This document shows positions 36,401 to 42,735 of a stretch of 64,000 nucleotides of DNA, piece after piece. Source of the stretch: Apostichopus japonicus (lineage: Eukaryota > Echinodermata > Holothuroidea > Aspidochirotida > Stichopodidae); NCBI RefSeq assembly GCF_037975245.1, contig NC_092564.1, positions 11,014,484-11,078,483 of the forward strand, written 5' to 3'. A program made the translations under genes and the position numbers. The notes under the pieces were generated by a model. The model saw only the letters and a list, made by a program, of their open reading frames with translations. It searched no databases and was not told the DNA's origin. Every line of letters begins with the position of its first letter. Position 1 is the stretch's first letter.

Positions 36401-37988
36401 ACAAAAGAATATTCACCAACGGGATGAAGATAAATGTATTGACGAAGATTGTCTCACTTTAATCCCCCGGTGGCGTGAGCTCATATATCCTACACAGAGG
36501 TCAAAGTTAGAAATAACTAAGGACAACCTTTCAACTGTTATAAAGGAAATCTTTCTCAGTCTTCCTCGGTACGCATGTACTACCCCCCCCCCCAGACAGA
36601 CGTGTAGTACCCTCCAGACATACTAGTAATAACCCCCCCAGACGTACGTGTAATATCCCCCAGATATACGTGTAATATCCCCCAGACATGTGTGTAATAT
36701 CCCCCAGAGATGCATTTAATATTCCCAAGACTATACCAGGGCTTACTTCCGTTAACGGTAACCACGATGCACTCGCTGCAGGCAGTATTATTATATTTCG
36801 CTACTTCAGACAACGTAGGCAAAAATCAAATCGAATCGCTGTAGGAGATTTTATACAAAGAGCTATGAACCTCGCCAGGGAAATTAATTTCTGCCAATCG
36901 ATGGCAGCTTTCATATTGGAATTTGTTTCTCATGAATTGTTTCCAGAGATTTGCCTGTTCTTGTTATGTTATGTTTGTTTCGTTTATTTTGCCTTTAATA
37001 GAGATAGAGGGAAAATTTCAAGTTGTGGTGGTATTTTAAGATTTCGCTTATTTTTTGGATATATTATTTGTAATTTGTTTTTATGAATAATGTCTAAAAT
37101 AGACTCTTTGCATAAAGAAGGTTGTTCCATCAAACACATTTTTCATTTATTTGTATGTACTACGTTAACGTAATTAATCGGGCAGTGAAACAAGATGGTC
37201 AGAACTCTTTCCCAATTAAGTAAAGATCTTTTTAAGTTGAGATATCTCCAGTTCAGTTCAGGTAGTCTTGATTTATCTGCATATATCTTTAATTTCGCAA
37301 ATTATATCTTCAATGCGAATCAAAGATATTATTAATTCCTGTAAGAGTTTATACTAAAGAGTGTTAAAGTTATCAGCTTTGTATTTTACAGACACCTTAA
37401 ATGCGATGCTTATTTATTTAATAAAGACATCTTTAATAAAATATTTTTAAATATTTAGAAAAAGATCTTCACTTTGAATAAAAGCTAACATGCCAATCGT
37501 ACACGAGTTAAAGACTCATTTTGTTAACATATGAGATTCGATCGTGTGATATTACAAGATCTTTCATCCGTTTTTGTGAGTTAATCTCTGATGTATTACG
37601 GTAATCCGGTATTTCTGTCATGTTACACTCTATTTAAACCTCAAGATTTCTGTTACTATTTTATAGTTTCGAAATTTAGATCAATATTTTCGATGTATTG
37701 GCCCGTTCATATTTTTCAAAGATGGAATATTTGTAAACTTTAATAAGCATTAATGCCCTGTTCCCCCATTTTTTTTTCACAGGGCATTCAAGACCAGTGA
37801 CGCACCCTTCACCTCCCCAGACTCCACCCGGTTCCTCCATTCGTCAATCTCCACCCACTCTTCCAAACGTCGATAGTCACGACAGACTGGACAAAAACGA
37901 CGAAGACGGTAAATCCACCAATGGTCACGTGACCAGGATATCCATGAAATCTCCAACGGCGGTTGAGGAAACACGATTTGTTGAATAA
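301..37988 (+). CDS. Large multi-exon coiled-coil / low-complexity protein gene (3' part, 23 exons, 5' end outside window)
   Basis: Spliced gene built from 23 exons: 301-476, 1373-1609, 1878-1982, 2616-2924, 3645-3773, 5883-6215, 6532-6805, 8388-8528, 10287-10347, 10929-11038, 11761-11868, 13077-13126, 13902-14164, 14864-14911, 17797-18013, 18851-18974, 19559-19635, 20010-20152, 20794-20944, 21237-21526, 25106-25242, 27736-27924, 37783-37988. Each internal exon has an AG before it and a GT after it, and reading phase is kept at all 22 junctions. The product from here on is about 1,291 residues. It runs: coiled coil (about 59-172), Lys/Glu-rich segment (173-275), seven-proline run (about 292-298), basic stretch (about 335-360), acidic stretch (430-447), predicted helical core (about 765-968), Ser/Thr/Pro-rich tail (969-1291). 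No signal peptide or membrane segment is seen in this part. I do not recognise the family. A cytoskeletal or scaffold role would fit coiled-coil plus proline-rich composition, but that is inference only. Confidence 0.85.
541..790 (+). pseudogene. Possible decayed coiled-coil exon in the first intron
   Basis: Around 600-635 one frame reads KQLEEQMREK; after a one-base shift the next bases read DNDGKVAANLQCQLSA. Together these look like a coiled-coil exon broken by a frameshift and followed by stops. The composition resembles the neighbouring intact exon at 1373-1609. There is no usable acceptor and donor pair with an open frame, so I treat it as a relic. It could also be chance in an A-rich intron. 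Confidence 0.3.
1373..1609 (+). CDS. Exon b: coiled-coil segment (residues 59-137)
   Basis: Phase 0 to phase 0 exon of 79 codons, with acceptor tacttag and strong donor gtgagt. The sequence is rich in Lys, Glu, Gln and Leu with heptad-like spacing (LQNQLKVQEDDHHKKVKQL, then AAEKEADDALAQLESF). It has few prolines, as expected for a coiled coil. Confidence 0.88.
1622..1795 (+). repeat. Pyrimidine (C/T) microsatellite filling the short intron
   Basis: About 170 bases that are nearly all C and T, built from variants of CCCCTTCC, lie in the 268-bp intron between exons b and c. This is a purine-free-strand simple repeat. The open frames it creates on both strands (proline-rich on plus, Gly/Arg/Lys-rich on minus) are artefacts. 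Confidence 0.85.
1878..1982 (+). CDS. Exon c: charged helical segment (residues 138-172)
   Basis: Exactly 35 codons, phase 0 to 0, acceptor cttgcag and donor gtaaga. Reads ADVAETEKKELKKLTPEQR and continues Lys-rich to KTKDEK. It extends the coiled-coil region. Adding or skipping this exon would not change the frame. Confidence 0.88.
2616..2924 (+). CDS. Exon d: Lys/Glu/Asn-rich linker (residues 173-275)
   Basis: A 103-codon exon, phase 0 to 0, with acceptor catcatcag and donor gtaagg. It begins with a basic patch (KSSKKGKTTSKKQTSNKSK), then an acidic, Asn/Ser-rich stretch, and a short predicted helix (EQLAEAYEAALNLDKEAK). It is likely disordered apart from that helix. Confidence 0.85.
3645..3773 (+). 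CDS. Exon e: poly-proline segment (residues 276-318)
   Basis: A 43-codon exon, phase 0 to 0, acceptor actttag and donor gtaacc. It encodes KMKPPPPPPPELSSTESRES. Seven prolines in a row can bind SH3, WW or EVH1 domains or profilin in other proteins; whether this one does is inference. The tail is Ser/Asp/Glu-rich. Confidence 0.82.
3774..5882 (+). other. Intron, 2.1 kb, AT-rich, no gene or repeat recognised
   Basis: Intron between exons e and f. It is AT-rich with stops in all frames and a run of 13 G at about 5000-5012. I see no RNA gene, transposon ends or tandem repeat in it. Confidence 0.7.
5883..6215 (+). CDS. Exon f: basic then mixed-charge segment (residues 319-429)
   Basis: A 111-codon exon, phase 0 to 0, with acceptor cactgcacag and donor gtaagg. 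It starts with a strongly basic stretch (KRQSKMKQRKKKSLHQKTK) that resembles a nuclear-localisation or nucleic-acid/tubulin-binding patch by composition only. It ends with a predicted amphipathic helix (EEEVIAQHLERILDSAQW). Confidence 0.88.
6532..6805 (+). CDS. Exon g: acidic segment and helix; 3' end lies in a minisatellite (residues 430-521)
   Basis: Acceptor tgtttag, then an acidic run (SDGDDEGAEGDDEEDEDRP), then a helix (LYEKFKAQLEQKKLEVIERR) and a Gly/Ser-rich tail. The chosen donor gtaggt at 6806 leaves phase 1, which matches exon h. The last 33 coding bases are the first part of a 75-bp tandem unit. The next unit offers another in-frame donor at 6881 that would add exactly 25 residues; after that a stop at 6886-6888 closes the frame. 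Confidence 0.75.
6773..7835 (+). repeat. 75-bp minisatellite spanning an exon/intron boundary (about 14 units)
   Basis: Units begin with CTGATATGGGCCTGGCTGA at 6773, 6848, 6924, 6999, 7075, 7150, 7225, 7300, 7375, 7450, 7525, then diverged copies near 7600, 7675 and 7761. Period is 75-76 bp. Copies up to about 7480 are very alike and the 3' units are decayed. The first unit includes the end of exon g and its splice donor, so donor-like GTAGGT or GTAAGT sites are repeated through the array. Confidence 0.92.
8257..8292 (+). repeat. C/T-rich simple repeat (CCCT)n
   Basis: A short pyrimidine run of CCCTC variants in the intron upstream of exon h. It may be part of the polypyrimidine context for that exon's acceptor, though it lies about 100 bases away. 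Confidence 0.7.
8388..8528 (+). CDS. Exon h: Ser/Thr-rich then acidic segment (residues 521-567)
   Basis: Encodes FPKSRTPSVTVNRLGSHLV and then an acidic stretch (MEDEDFEEEAEVSEK). The donor is gtagtt at 8529. The acceptor (acacaag) lacks a good pyrimidine tract; an alternative start at 8399 would be phase 0 and would need a different donor in exon g. The 8388 choice keeps phase with exons g and i. Confidence 0.7.
8930..9900 (+). repeat. 111-bp minisatellite (about 9 units) in the intron
   Basis: The anchor GCAGCTAGGGTGTCAAGC recurs with a regular 111-bp step near 8941, 9052, 9163, 9274, 9385, 9496, 9607, 9718 and 9829. Central copies are almost identical; the first two and the last are diverged. 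Since 111 is 37 codons and the unit has one stop-free frame, long repetitive open frames appear on the plus strand. These are repeat artefacts unless transcript data show an exon here. Confidence 0.93.
9925..9995 (+). repeat. Possible tRNA-derived SINE fragment (B-box-like)
   Basis: GGTTCAAATCC at 9932-9942 fits the RNA polymerase III B-box pattern (GGTTCRANNCC), and the bases after it resemble SINE bodies. I see no convincing A box upstream, and the T-stem is poorly paired. It is at best a truncated copy next to the 111-bp array. Confidence 0.3.
10287..10347 (+). CDS. Exon i (residues 568-588)
   Basis: A 61-base exon with acceptor tttacag and donor gtaaga, phase 1 in and phase 2 out. Reads VIKTEIGTSPFLMTAESQSS. 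Small, but supported by both splice sites and by phase with its neighbours. Confidence 0.8.
10929..11038 (+). CDS. Exon j: start of helical core (residues 588-624)
   Basis: Acceptor cacgtag after a long T-rich tract; donor gtaaag. Reads SLSVYDHPIVLDYLKTYDHV and then VFKEGLAQAFSEK. Less low-complexity than earlier exons, suggesting a folded region. The codon at the junction is split as AG plus G (Arg). Confidence 0.85.
11761..11868 (+). CDS. Exon k (residues 625-660)
   Basis: Acceptor ttcccag and donor gtaagt. Encodes DLTIASDRLHELKAVEFHKD then DPVAQQISVMTANVEL. Helical by composition. Phase 1 in and out. Confidence 0.87.
11869..13076 (+). other. Intron; possible short inverted-repeat insertion, otherwise featureless
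   Basis: GCCTCAAAATTCA near 11933 and the reverse complement of GAATTTCTAGGC near 12289 pair with two mismatches, framing about 370 bases with poly-C. No target-site duplication is clear, so this is only a possible mobile-element relic. The remainder is AT-rich without coding signal. Confidence 0.3.
13077..13126 (+). CDS. Exon l, 50 bases (residues 661-677)
   Basis: Acceptor attttcag and donor gtaagt. Reads FLKEVGMVVSDYLNQEP, phase 1 in and 0 out. Very short, but it joins exons k and m in frame. Confidence 0.82.
13902..14164 (+). CDS. Exon m: Ser/Thr/Pro-rich linker and helix (residues 678-765)
   Basis: Acceptor catcccag and donor gtgagt. The first two thirds are Ser/Thr/Pro-rich (GLAPPPEAPKYAVPTESSP); the end is a predicted helix (ALRKELETVISGTEP, then RKLQQDYEKL). 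Confidence 0.88.
14864..14911 (+). CDS. Exon n, 48 bases: coiled-coil extension (residues 765-781)
   Basis: Acceptor tgaacag and donor gtaagt. Encodes KEDLDLQKQTYEEKM, continuing the helix at the end of exon m. Phase 2 on both sides, so skipping it keeps frame and removes 16 residues. Confidence 0.83.
14912..17796 (+). other. Intron, 2.9 kb, with a TCTG microsatellite and a 200-bp array
   Basis: Contains a short (TCTG)n tract near 14964-15000 and the tandem array at 16141-16940, listed separately. Apart from these I see AT-rich sequence without coding signal. Confidence 0.7.
16141..16940 (+). repeat. 200-bp tandem repeat, four nearly identical units
   Basis: Units begin with TACTACATTCTGATATAATA at 16341, 16541 and 16741, and with a one-base variant at 16141. 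The spacing is exactly 200 bp each time and only a few substitutions separate the copies. No stop-free frame runs through a unit. It lies about 850 bases before exon o and probably arose by recent unequal exchange or replication slippage. Confidence 0.95.
17797..18013 (+). CDS. Exon o: helical segment and Ser-rich linker (residues 781-853)
   Basis: Acceptor ttttcag and donor gtaaga. Reads DNALNVLELEGTIHELQDEL, a clear heptad-type helix that continues exon n, then a Ser-rich stretch, then MDTERNQKALKRGINSQK at the start of the block that looks most conserved. Confidence 0.88.
18589..18725 (-). repeat. Possible retroposon 3' end (hairpin plus AAAT-rich tail), minus strand
   Basis: Read on the minus strand, a small hairpin (AAGTCTT...AAGACTT) is followed by a stretch ending in ATAAACAAATAAATGAATTAA. 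A stem-loop then an A/T-rich short-unit tail resembles the 3' ends of LINEs and their SINEs. No coding part is attached, so the family is unknown. Confidence 0.35.
18851..18974 (+). CDS. Exon p: core block (residues 854-894)
   Basis: Acceptor tttccag and donor gtaact. Reads SPDQYNEAVRSMEQYNAVPA then KRLLNLVQKYSHHVHMKEIE. Aromatic, hydrophobic and charged residues are evenly mixed, unlike the low-complexity flanks, so I take this as part of a folded domain. Confidence 0.88.
19559..19635 (+). CDS. Exon q: core block (residues 895-920)
   Basis: Acceptor tcattag and donor gtaagt. Reads VKRSHSIDDEVFSLLEKMEA then LQNI, a predicted helix that continues exon p. Phase 1 in, 0 out. Confidence 0.85.
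19765..19870 (+). repeat. GC-rich palindromic cluster in intron
   Basis: About 100 bases of much higher GC than the surroundings, made of variants of GGTGCCCATGCGGGGCCCC with several self-complementary GGGGCCCC or GGGCACC type blocks. It could fold on itself. I do not recognise the source. Confidence 0.45.
20010..20152 (+). CDS. Exon r: core block (residues 921-968)
   Basis: Acceptor tttacag and donor gtacag. Reads RAERWGEQMDLLAEERMKLA then LLMESLTKIEEESGIFLIKP and ILSWKGR. A long amphipathic helix ends in a hydrophobic, Trp-containing motif. Looks like the most structured part of the protein. Confidence 0.88.
20794..20944 (+). CDS. Exon s: basic and Pro-rich linker (residues 968-1018)
   Basis: Acceptor ttttgcag and donor gtaagt. 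Begins GYLPHFQSKLSTYKAPKTFL, then Pro/Thr/Ser-rich (GPAPTPTPSQSTIRR). Marks the change from the helical core to the disordered C-terminal part. Confidence 0.87.
21237..21526 (+). CDS. Exon t (residues 1019-1115)
   Basis: Acceptor attacag and donor gtaaga. A 290-base exon, phase 0 in and 2 out. Pro/Ser-rich first half (CRDSPVPVNGSAIQMVGTPP), then a short helix-prone end (ILELEINRMLIGHNTIR). Confidence 0.88.
21527..25105 (+). other. Intron, 3.6 kb, no gene or clear repeat seen
   Basis: AT-rich intron between exons t and u with stops throughout. A local duplication near 21990-22110 repeats TTGTACTTGGGGCATTGAACC with changes. No tandem array, transposon end or RNA gene was recognised. Confidence 0.65.
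25106..25242 (+). CDS. Exon u (residues 1115-1160)
   Basis: Acceptor atttcag and donor gtaaag. Reads SPTKPFLSDDRLVNAANASV, then MTIARPSAYPISNLKHARPN. Ser/Pro/Arg-rich, likely disordered. Phase 2 in, 1 out. Confidence 0.87.
25243..27735 (+). other. Intron, 2.5 kb, with a TATAG microsatellite
   Basis: Contains three blocks of the pentanucleotide TATAG at 26466-26552, separated by ACATAAG-like spacers. Otherwise AT-rich with no coding signal or recognised element. Confidence 0.65.
26466..26552 (+). repeat. (TATAG)n microsatellite in three blocks
   Basis: Runs of TATAG separated twice by ACATAAG-type spacers; each block ends in TAGTACT. The whole 87-base tract behaves as a compound tandem repeat of about 35 bp. 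Confidence 0.85.
27736..27924 (+). CDS. Exon v: Ser-rich segment (residues 1161-1223)
   Basis: Acceptor atttcag and strong donor gtaagt. Reads GAGSPLSRSSSPKLHVRAKS then LPPIKVPTEENDPDQLVKM. The SPxxxRSSSP pattern is typical of heavily phosphorylated tails in cytoskeletal proteins; that is an analogy, not a homology claim. Confidence 0.88.
29544..29923. mobile_element. hAT-type MITE, 364 bp, with 8-bp target duplication
   Basis: The element at 29552-29915 is flanked by AAATGATT at 29544-29551 and 29916-29923. Its ends share an inverted repeat (CAGTGGCGTAGGAA and CAAGGGCGTAGGAA, the second read from the other strand), followed on both sides by GGGGGGGCTG. An 8-bp duplication and termini starting CA(G) are hallmarks of the hAT superfamily. 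There is no coding capacity. Inside, GATGCAATTTGGTGC occurs twice, 80 bp apart. It is probably mobilised by a transposase from elsewhere. Confidence 0.88.
30886..31140 (-). mobile_element. tRNA-derived SINE, minus strand
   Basis: Read from 31140 leftwards, the first 70 bases resemble a tRNA: GGAGTG pairs with CACTCC at the end of the tRNA-like part, an A-box-like TAGCTCAGTGG follows, and AGTTTGAGTCA stands where the B box should be. A roughly 180-base unrelated body and a short (ATAC)n tail at about 30886-30918 complete the usual SINE layout. The acceptor-stem position 7 and B box are degenerate, so it is an old copy, not a working tRNA gene. Confidence 0.6.
36575..36727 (+). repeat. 22-bp tandem repeat (about 7 units)
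   Basis: Units are variants of CCCCCAGACATACGTGTAATAT. The first is preceded by a run of 12 C. The minus-strand glycine/tyrosine-rich open frames here come from the repeat and are not genes. Confidence 0.88.
37783..37988 (+). CDS. Terminal coding exon w with stop (residues 1224-1291)
   Basis: Acceptor tttcacag after a T-rich tract, phase 1 in. Reads HPSPPQTPPGSSIRQSPPTL, then an acidic stretch (DRLDKNDEDGK) and ends ETRFVE before TAA at 37986-37988. The proline-directed Ser/Thr sites match exons t to v in style. The 3' UTR must start here; I cannot fix its end. Confidence 0.86.
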
Positions 37989-40282
37989 TGAAGTTAAACA
38001 GATGAAAGATGAAAAGTGATTTTTATAGCTAAATTCTCCACTTGTCGTTTGGATAGCTTGCAGAGAAACTATCCGCTCACGTGGACAGAAGAAAGGGTTT
38101 CCAAGATAGGAACCTGGTGAGAGATGAGAGTGGCTGCTCTCACCCTCCCCCCCCCCCCCACCCACCCCCAAAAACATCTCTATAAGAATCCCTTCAACGT
38201 TACACAATTTAAAGACACGAAAACTAGATCATTCGGATTTTATAAACATGAAAGTCTCGGTAAAAAGTGCAGAAAGTTGCCAAGTTGTTTTGACATCGCC
38301 AAGGATCATGAAGTTTCATGCCGATATTGGCAATGATTTTTATTAGGTTTCATCGACGCCATCTGGCGCAGTCGAGTCTTGTTTATGGTTACATTGAGAA
38401 AATCAAAATGTATCTCGTAGATTCATCTAGCGTAAAGCCATCATGCCAGACTACATATATGTTACAGGGCCGAAATGTAAACTTGGGACGATTTTCATCT
38501 GTAGGAAGAAACTCATTCGAGTCAATCTATAGACTGAGAGTTATACAGGAATGAACTTGAGACTTCTTGCCCCTAGGTGGATGGTCTAGACATGGTTCAT
38601 ATGGATACGAATATACTGGCACCTAATCCATTGGATACAGATGTTATTCTATTTGATACATTAATGTACCTCCATGTGACTGTTAAATTGATCAAGCAGA
38701 TAAAATGTTTTCAGAATCATGTATATGTCTGCTTTGAATGATGTGATATGTTAGACAAAAGATAACTTAGAAAAAACAAGAATCCATTTAATACATTTGG
38801 TCGATGGATATAGTTTAAGATAAATCAGAACTTTTTGAAATTGAGGATAAATTGGTGAGTGGAACATTTTCTTGTTTATAACAATTGTAGTTTTTACATT
38901 TGTTTTATCACTTGCTAAAGCACTAGAAAGCGATATGCAGTGGATATTGATCCAACTTAGTAGGTGGGAGAACCCTATATATTATTTTCCGAGGTCAAGA
39001 AAGGTCAAAAATTGGAGCTTAAACTACATCTTCTGTGCAAGACCCCTTTATTTTTTTTGTGAAGGTCAAATGTCACTTACAATAGAGGTTAAAGTATGAA
39101 ATATTGTAAACATGATTACTACAAGCTAGGATGAACTTCGTATAGTGAGTAGATCCACTTAAGTTGTGTACAAGAACCCTGCTGTTTTATGTGTAATTCA
39201 AAGGTTATTTCAGGTCAAGATGATAGCTGCAAGTAACACCAACTGAATGAACCCAGTGGTATGTAGAACCACCGTAGCAGGTATGTAGAACCACCGTAGC
39301 GGGTATAAGAACCGTTTTGGGGGATGGGGAGGTAAGGGCGAATGTCAAAGGTAACTCGAGGTCAATAGAGGCAAATAGAAAGAAATACATTAATGACCTT
39401 GATATACATGTGCAAGAGTCTGTTTGATCACCTGAAGTCATAAATTCCTCAAAGCAGAGGTACTAAACAACTTCAAGATATCAAGGTCACGCGTGACACA
39501 TAATGGTATATCTGGGAAGTGAACTTGTTTCAAAATCGTTGAATATTCATTAGTCAGATTTATGAAGACCCCCTTTAATGTAATCAAATCTACGTCATTT
39601 ACCCCATGACATTTCCAGCTAATATGACGTATATATCAGAGTATCTTAAAAAAGAATACATTTTGACATTGATTAGATCAATATTGGTCACAATTCACAT
39701 GCCACTGAGCTTTTTATAGAAACAAAGAACTATTAATTTCATAACGAGTGGGATACGTGAATGATTATGACGATGGTATCAGATTTTTCTACTTATATTA
39801 AAAACTTTAAATAAATGATAGTTCAAACTTTAATAGATACGGAGATCTTCCTATGCAGTCACATATATACTATGTTGGATGTTGTGACTTTTCAAAAAAG
39901 TTGGACAAGGCAAATAACTTTGCTGGGTACACAGTACACTATGGACCAATGGACGTTTGATCACGTGGTATACGTATTCCACAATGCATTTAGGGTCGTC
40001 AGTACGTCATGAGAGTTTACTCAGAATTTTTTTTTTGGTATTTCAAACGTGTCCTCTCCAAATGTAGATCATATTTCTTTTTCATTTTTTCTTTTTTTAG
40101 TAGACTCTTTCCCCGGGAAACTCTTGCATGTATTTCGTCGCCTAAAATTGGCCTCTAGAAAGCAAAATCAATATGCAATCTCATGTTGTGTTGATAGCAA
40201 CGTTGTTTTGTTACTACGAGAGTAGACAAAAAGACGCAAAGAAAAGAGAAAAAAAACTTGAAACGGATCAGACATGTGTAGG

Positions 40283-40372
40283 AAATATATATATGATATA
40301 TATTTAAATATATATCTTTATACATATATATCACAAATAAATATATATATATATAATATATATGAACGTCGA
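40283..40372 (+). repeat. (TA)n-rich microsatellite
   Basis: About 90 bases of ATATAT with occasional C and T interruptions. It is largely self-complementary and could extrude a cruciform. Confidence 0.8.
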
Positions 40373-42489
40373 CAATTGAAGGCGGAATTAATTCTAGCTT
40401 AAAATGGTTTAAAACATGTTAAGGCAGGAATTGAGTTTGTCTGTTTACCGTTGCCTGCTTATTATTAGACTGCCATGGTACGTATTGCACCACGTGATCA
40501 AGAGTGCTGTTAAATCGTACAATAAATCGGCAAACAGATTAATCCAACGTAAAGACATGACCAGATTCTGTTTCTTTTTCATCTGATTTTCGATGGTATT
40601 GCAATTCTGCTAGGAAGACATTTTCTTCATTATCGCTCAGGCAGTATATAGGGAGATGTTGTAACCTTGTGTGCACAAGCATACTATCAGCTAGGGGAGG
40701 GGATAAATAGAAAGGAAGGCGGGTGATTGGGGGGGGGGTGGAGCATCGGGTAATTGTCGACATTCTTTAGTAATCTTTATACTTGTAGGTGATGGTAGGT
40801 GTCTTCCTTTGCCTACACAGTCCGTCCTAACCATTAGTGTGCTATCGATTGTGAACCATTGATCATAAATAAGATTATGTGGGCAAAATTGAGATTGTGT
40901 ATATAATTGGAGTACTTTATTTTTCGATTGCAGAGTAATGTTGTATCGACTCACTTATGGTACACCATGACCGTACAGTATACGGTGCAAATGTATGATT
41001 AATGATGATCTAGGTGATGAAATGTGACATATTTGTATAGTTATCTCTTGTATTATATCATTATAATATACAATAAAGTAAGGAAATAATTTAAACATAG
41101 CGTTTTGACGTTCTCTTTTCTTGTGTAAACTAAGCAGATTTAATTCATCAGGGAAATATCTCTAAAACAAGGGTATCATTGGGGTGAGAGGGGGGCTGGG
41201 TTATTATTTATGAGTAATCAGTGTTAGAATATTTAATGTGATTAGTGACTAAATACTCGCGAAAATCGAACACTAATTCAACACGATATGATTACATCAT
41301 CGGCCGTGCGTAGTTATCGATGTTCAGGAGAATCTGGGCTCTCCGGTAATGCGAAACAGAATCAGCGGTCCTGGTAATCAAAAGTGGTATTGAAGTGATT
41401 CCGTGCGTACCGAAAAGGAAAACACATAAGATAATGTTTGATCTTATGTTTTCTTTATCAATGTACCACCGGTGTTGTTCATGGATGAAATATGTCACTT
41501 AATAACAGTGATTGTCGTTAAAACTAGCTAATGGAAAGGGGTAAAAGTGGTATAATTTTTGAAGAAAAAAATGGTTCTCATAAGAGCTAGACCACGCCTT
41601 GACGTGAATTTAGTAATGAACATGCAAAACTGAACAGCGACGGTGTCAAATGTGTAACAAATGCATACTACACAAGTTTTTGTTTCAGATTCCAAATCTG
41701 AGTTAAAATGTTGAATTGGAAGCCACCCGACGTGAAGTTGTAATCCATAAACCTTTGGGGGCTTCACCCGAATTAGTGGTCGTTAAAATAACTGCCTCAT
41801 GACCTGGACTTATTTATTTATTTATTTAGCTTCATGGTCGCGTCAGTATGGTAATGCATTGGAAGGTATGCATACTTCACATATACAATACACTAATCCT
41901 GTTAGGGAGTAGTATAGGCTGTACTGTAGTAGTGATACCGGTTGTGTTCTTCTCGACTTAAATCTTCCTCTACGTTAGGTTTTATTACAGGACAATTATT
42001 CTCATAACATAGGACTTTGGAAGCGAAATTATTGCTCAATTGAATATACAAGAAAGATTGTAATAAGTCAAGTGTTCCTTCGATCAGCTTCATCGAATGT
42101 CAGTTGGAACTTGAGCTAACTGTTAGAAGCCTAGGTCTTAGTACAATATATAGCATAGTCAGAGACCTAGTTCTAATAAAGTTACGCTATTAGGCCTAGT
42201 CAGAGAGAGATTGCGAAGATGATGGAAGATCTGTGTTACCAAGTGTACTATCATGTGTGACCAAAAATGCTATAGGTTTTGCACATTTACTACTGTTATC
42301 TGCTAGTCGCATCGACGATTATGGCGCGCCTAGTGTGTCATAACTCTCGAAATTAAAATATGTCCAATTATTAGATAAACATTTGTTAGTTTCTCGTGCT
42401 CTGATTGGATGAAATCGACGCATAGTGTGCCATAAGTCTTGATATGGATAACGATTAACACATCTCTTCACCCAGGTGTATAAATGGGG

Positions 42490-42735
42490 ACCTGCGAGGT
42501 AACTTGTAAATATAGTTGCGTGCGCCGGTTTGTGGCTGCACCCTATGGGAAGTCCCCCGGGGGACACGAGGTTGTGGTGCACTGTGGTGCCCCAGGAGAG
42601 ATTGATTGAATTGTGCACACTTTGGTGTGTGGGTGTGACAAGTTACCAATGACCAGGGGTTAATAATCAGCGCACTGAGACTTAAGTGTTTATTTGCGCT
42701 TTATAAGAACTGTGTATTATTATTATATTATTATC
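42490..42735 (+). mobile_element. SINE/LINE-like 3' end with stem-loop and (TTA)n tail
   Basis: The 3' part has AGCGCA (42669-42674) pairing with TGCGCT (42695-42700), then TTATAAGAAC and a run of TTA units to about 42733. This layout of stem-loop, short AT-rich spacer and microsatellite tail is typical of CR1/L2-type LINEs and SINEs that share their tails. A palindromic AGTCCCCCGGGGGAC lies in the body. The 5' end is uncertain. Confidence 0.5.

Larger units (their letters stand above)
27925..37782 (+). other. Last intron, 9.9 kb, repeat-rich
   Basis: The longest intron of the gene. It holds a 364-bp MITE (29552-29915), a minus-strand tRNA-like SINE (30886-31140) and a 22-bp array (36575-36727). 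It also has a CCA/CCCC tract near 30150-30180, a (TTA)n tract near 32308-32330, a (TA)n tract near 33858 and poly-C or poly-G tracts. Phase 1 is kept across it, so any missed exon would have to be a multiple of three. Confidence 0.7.

Noticed and set aside
36531-36822. Minus-strand Gly/Tyr-rich open frames
   Set aside because: Produced by the 22-bp array and poly-C; a silk-like or glycine-rich protein is not supported.
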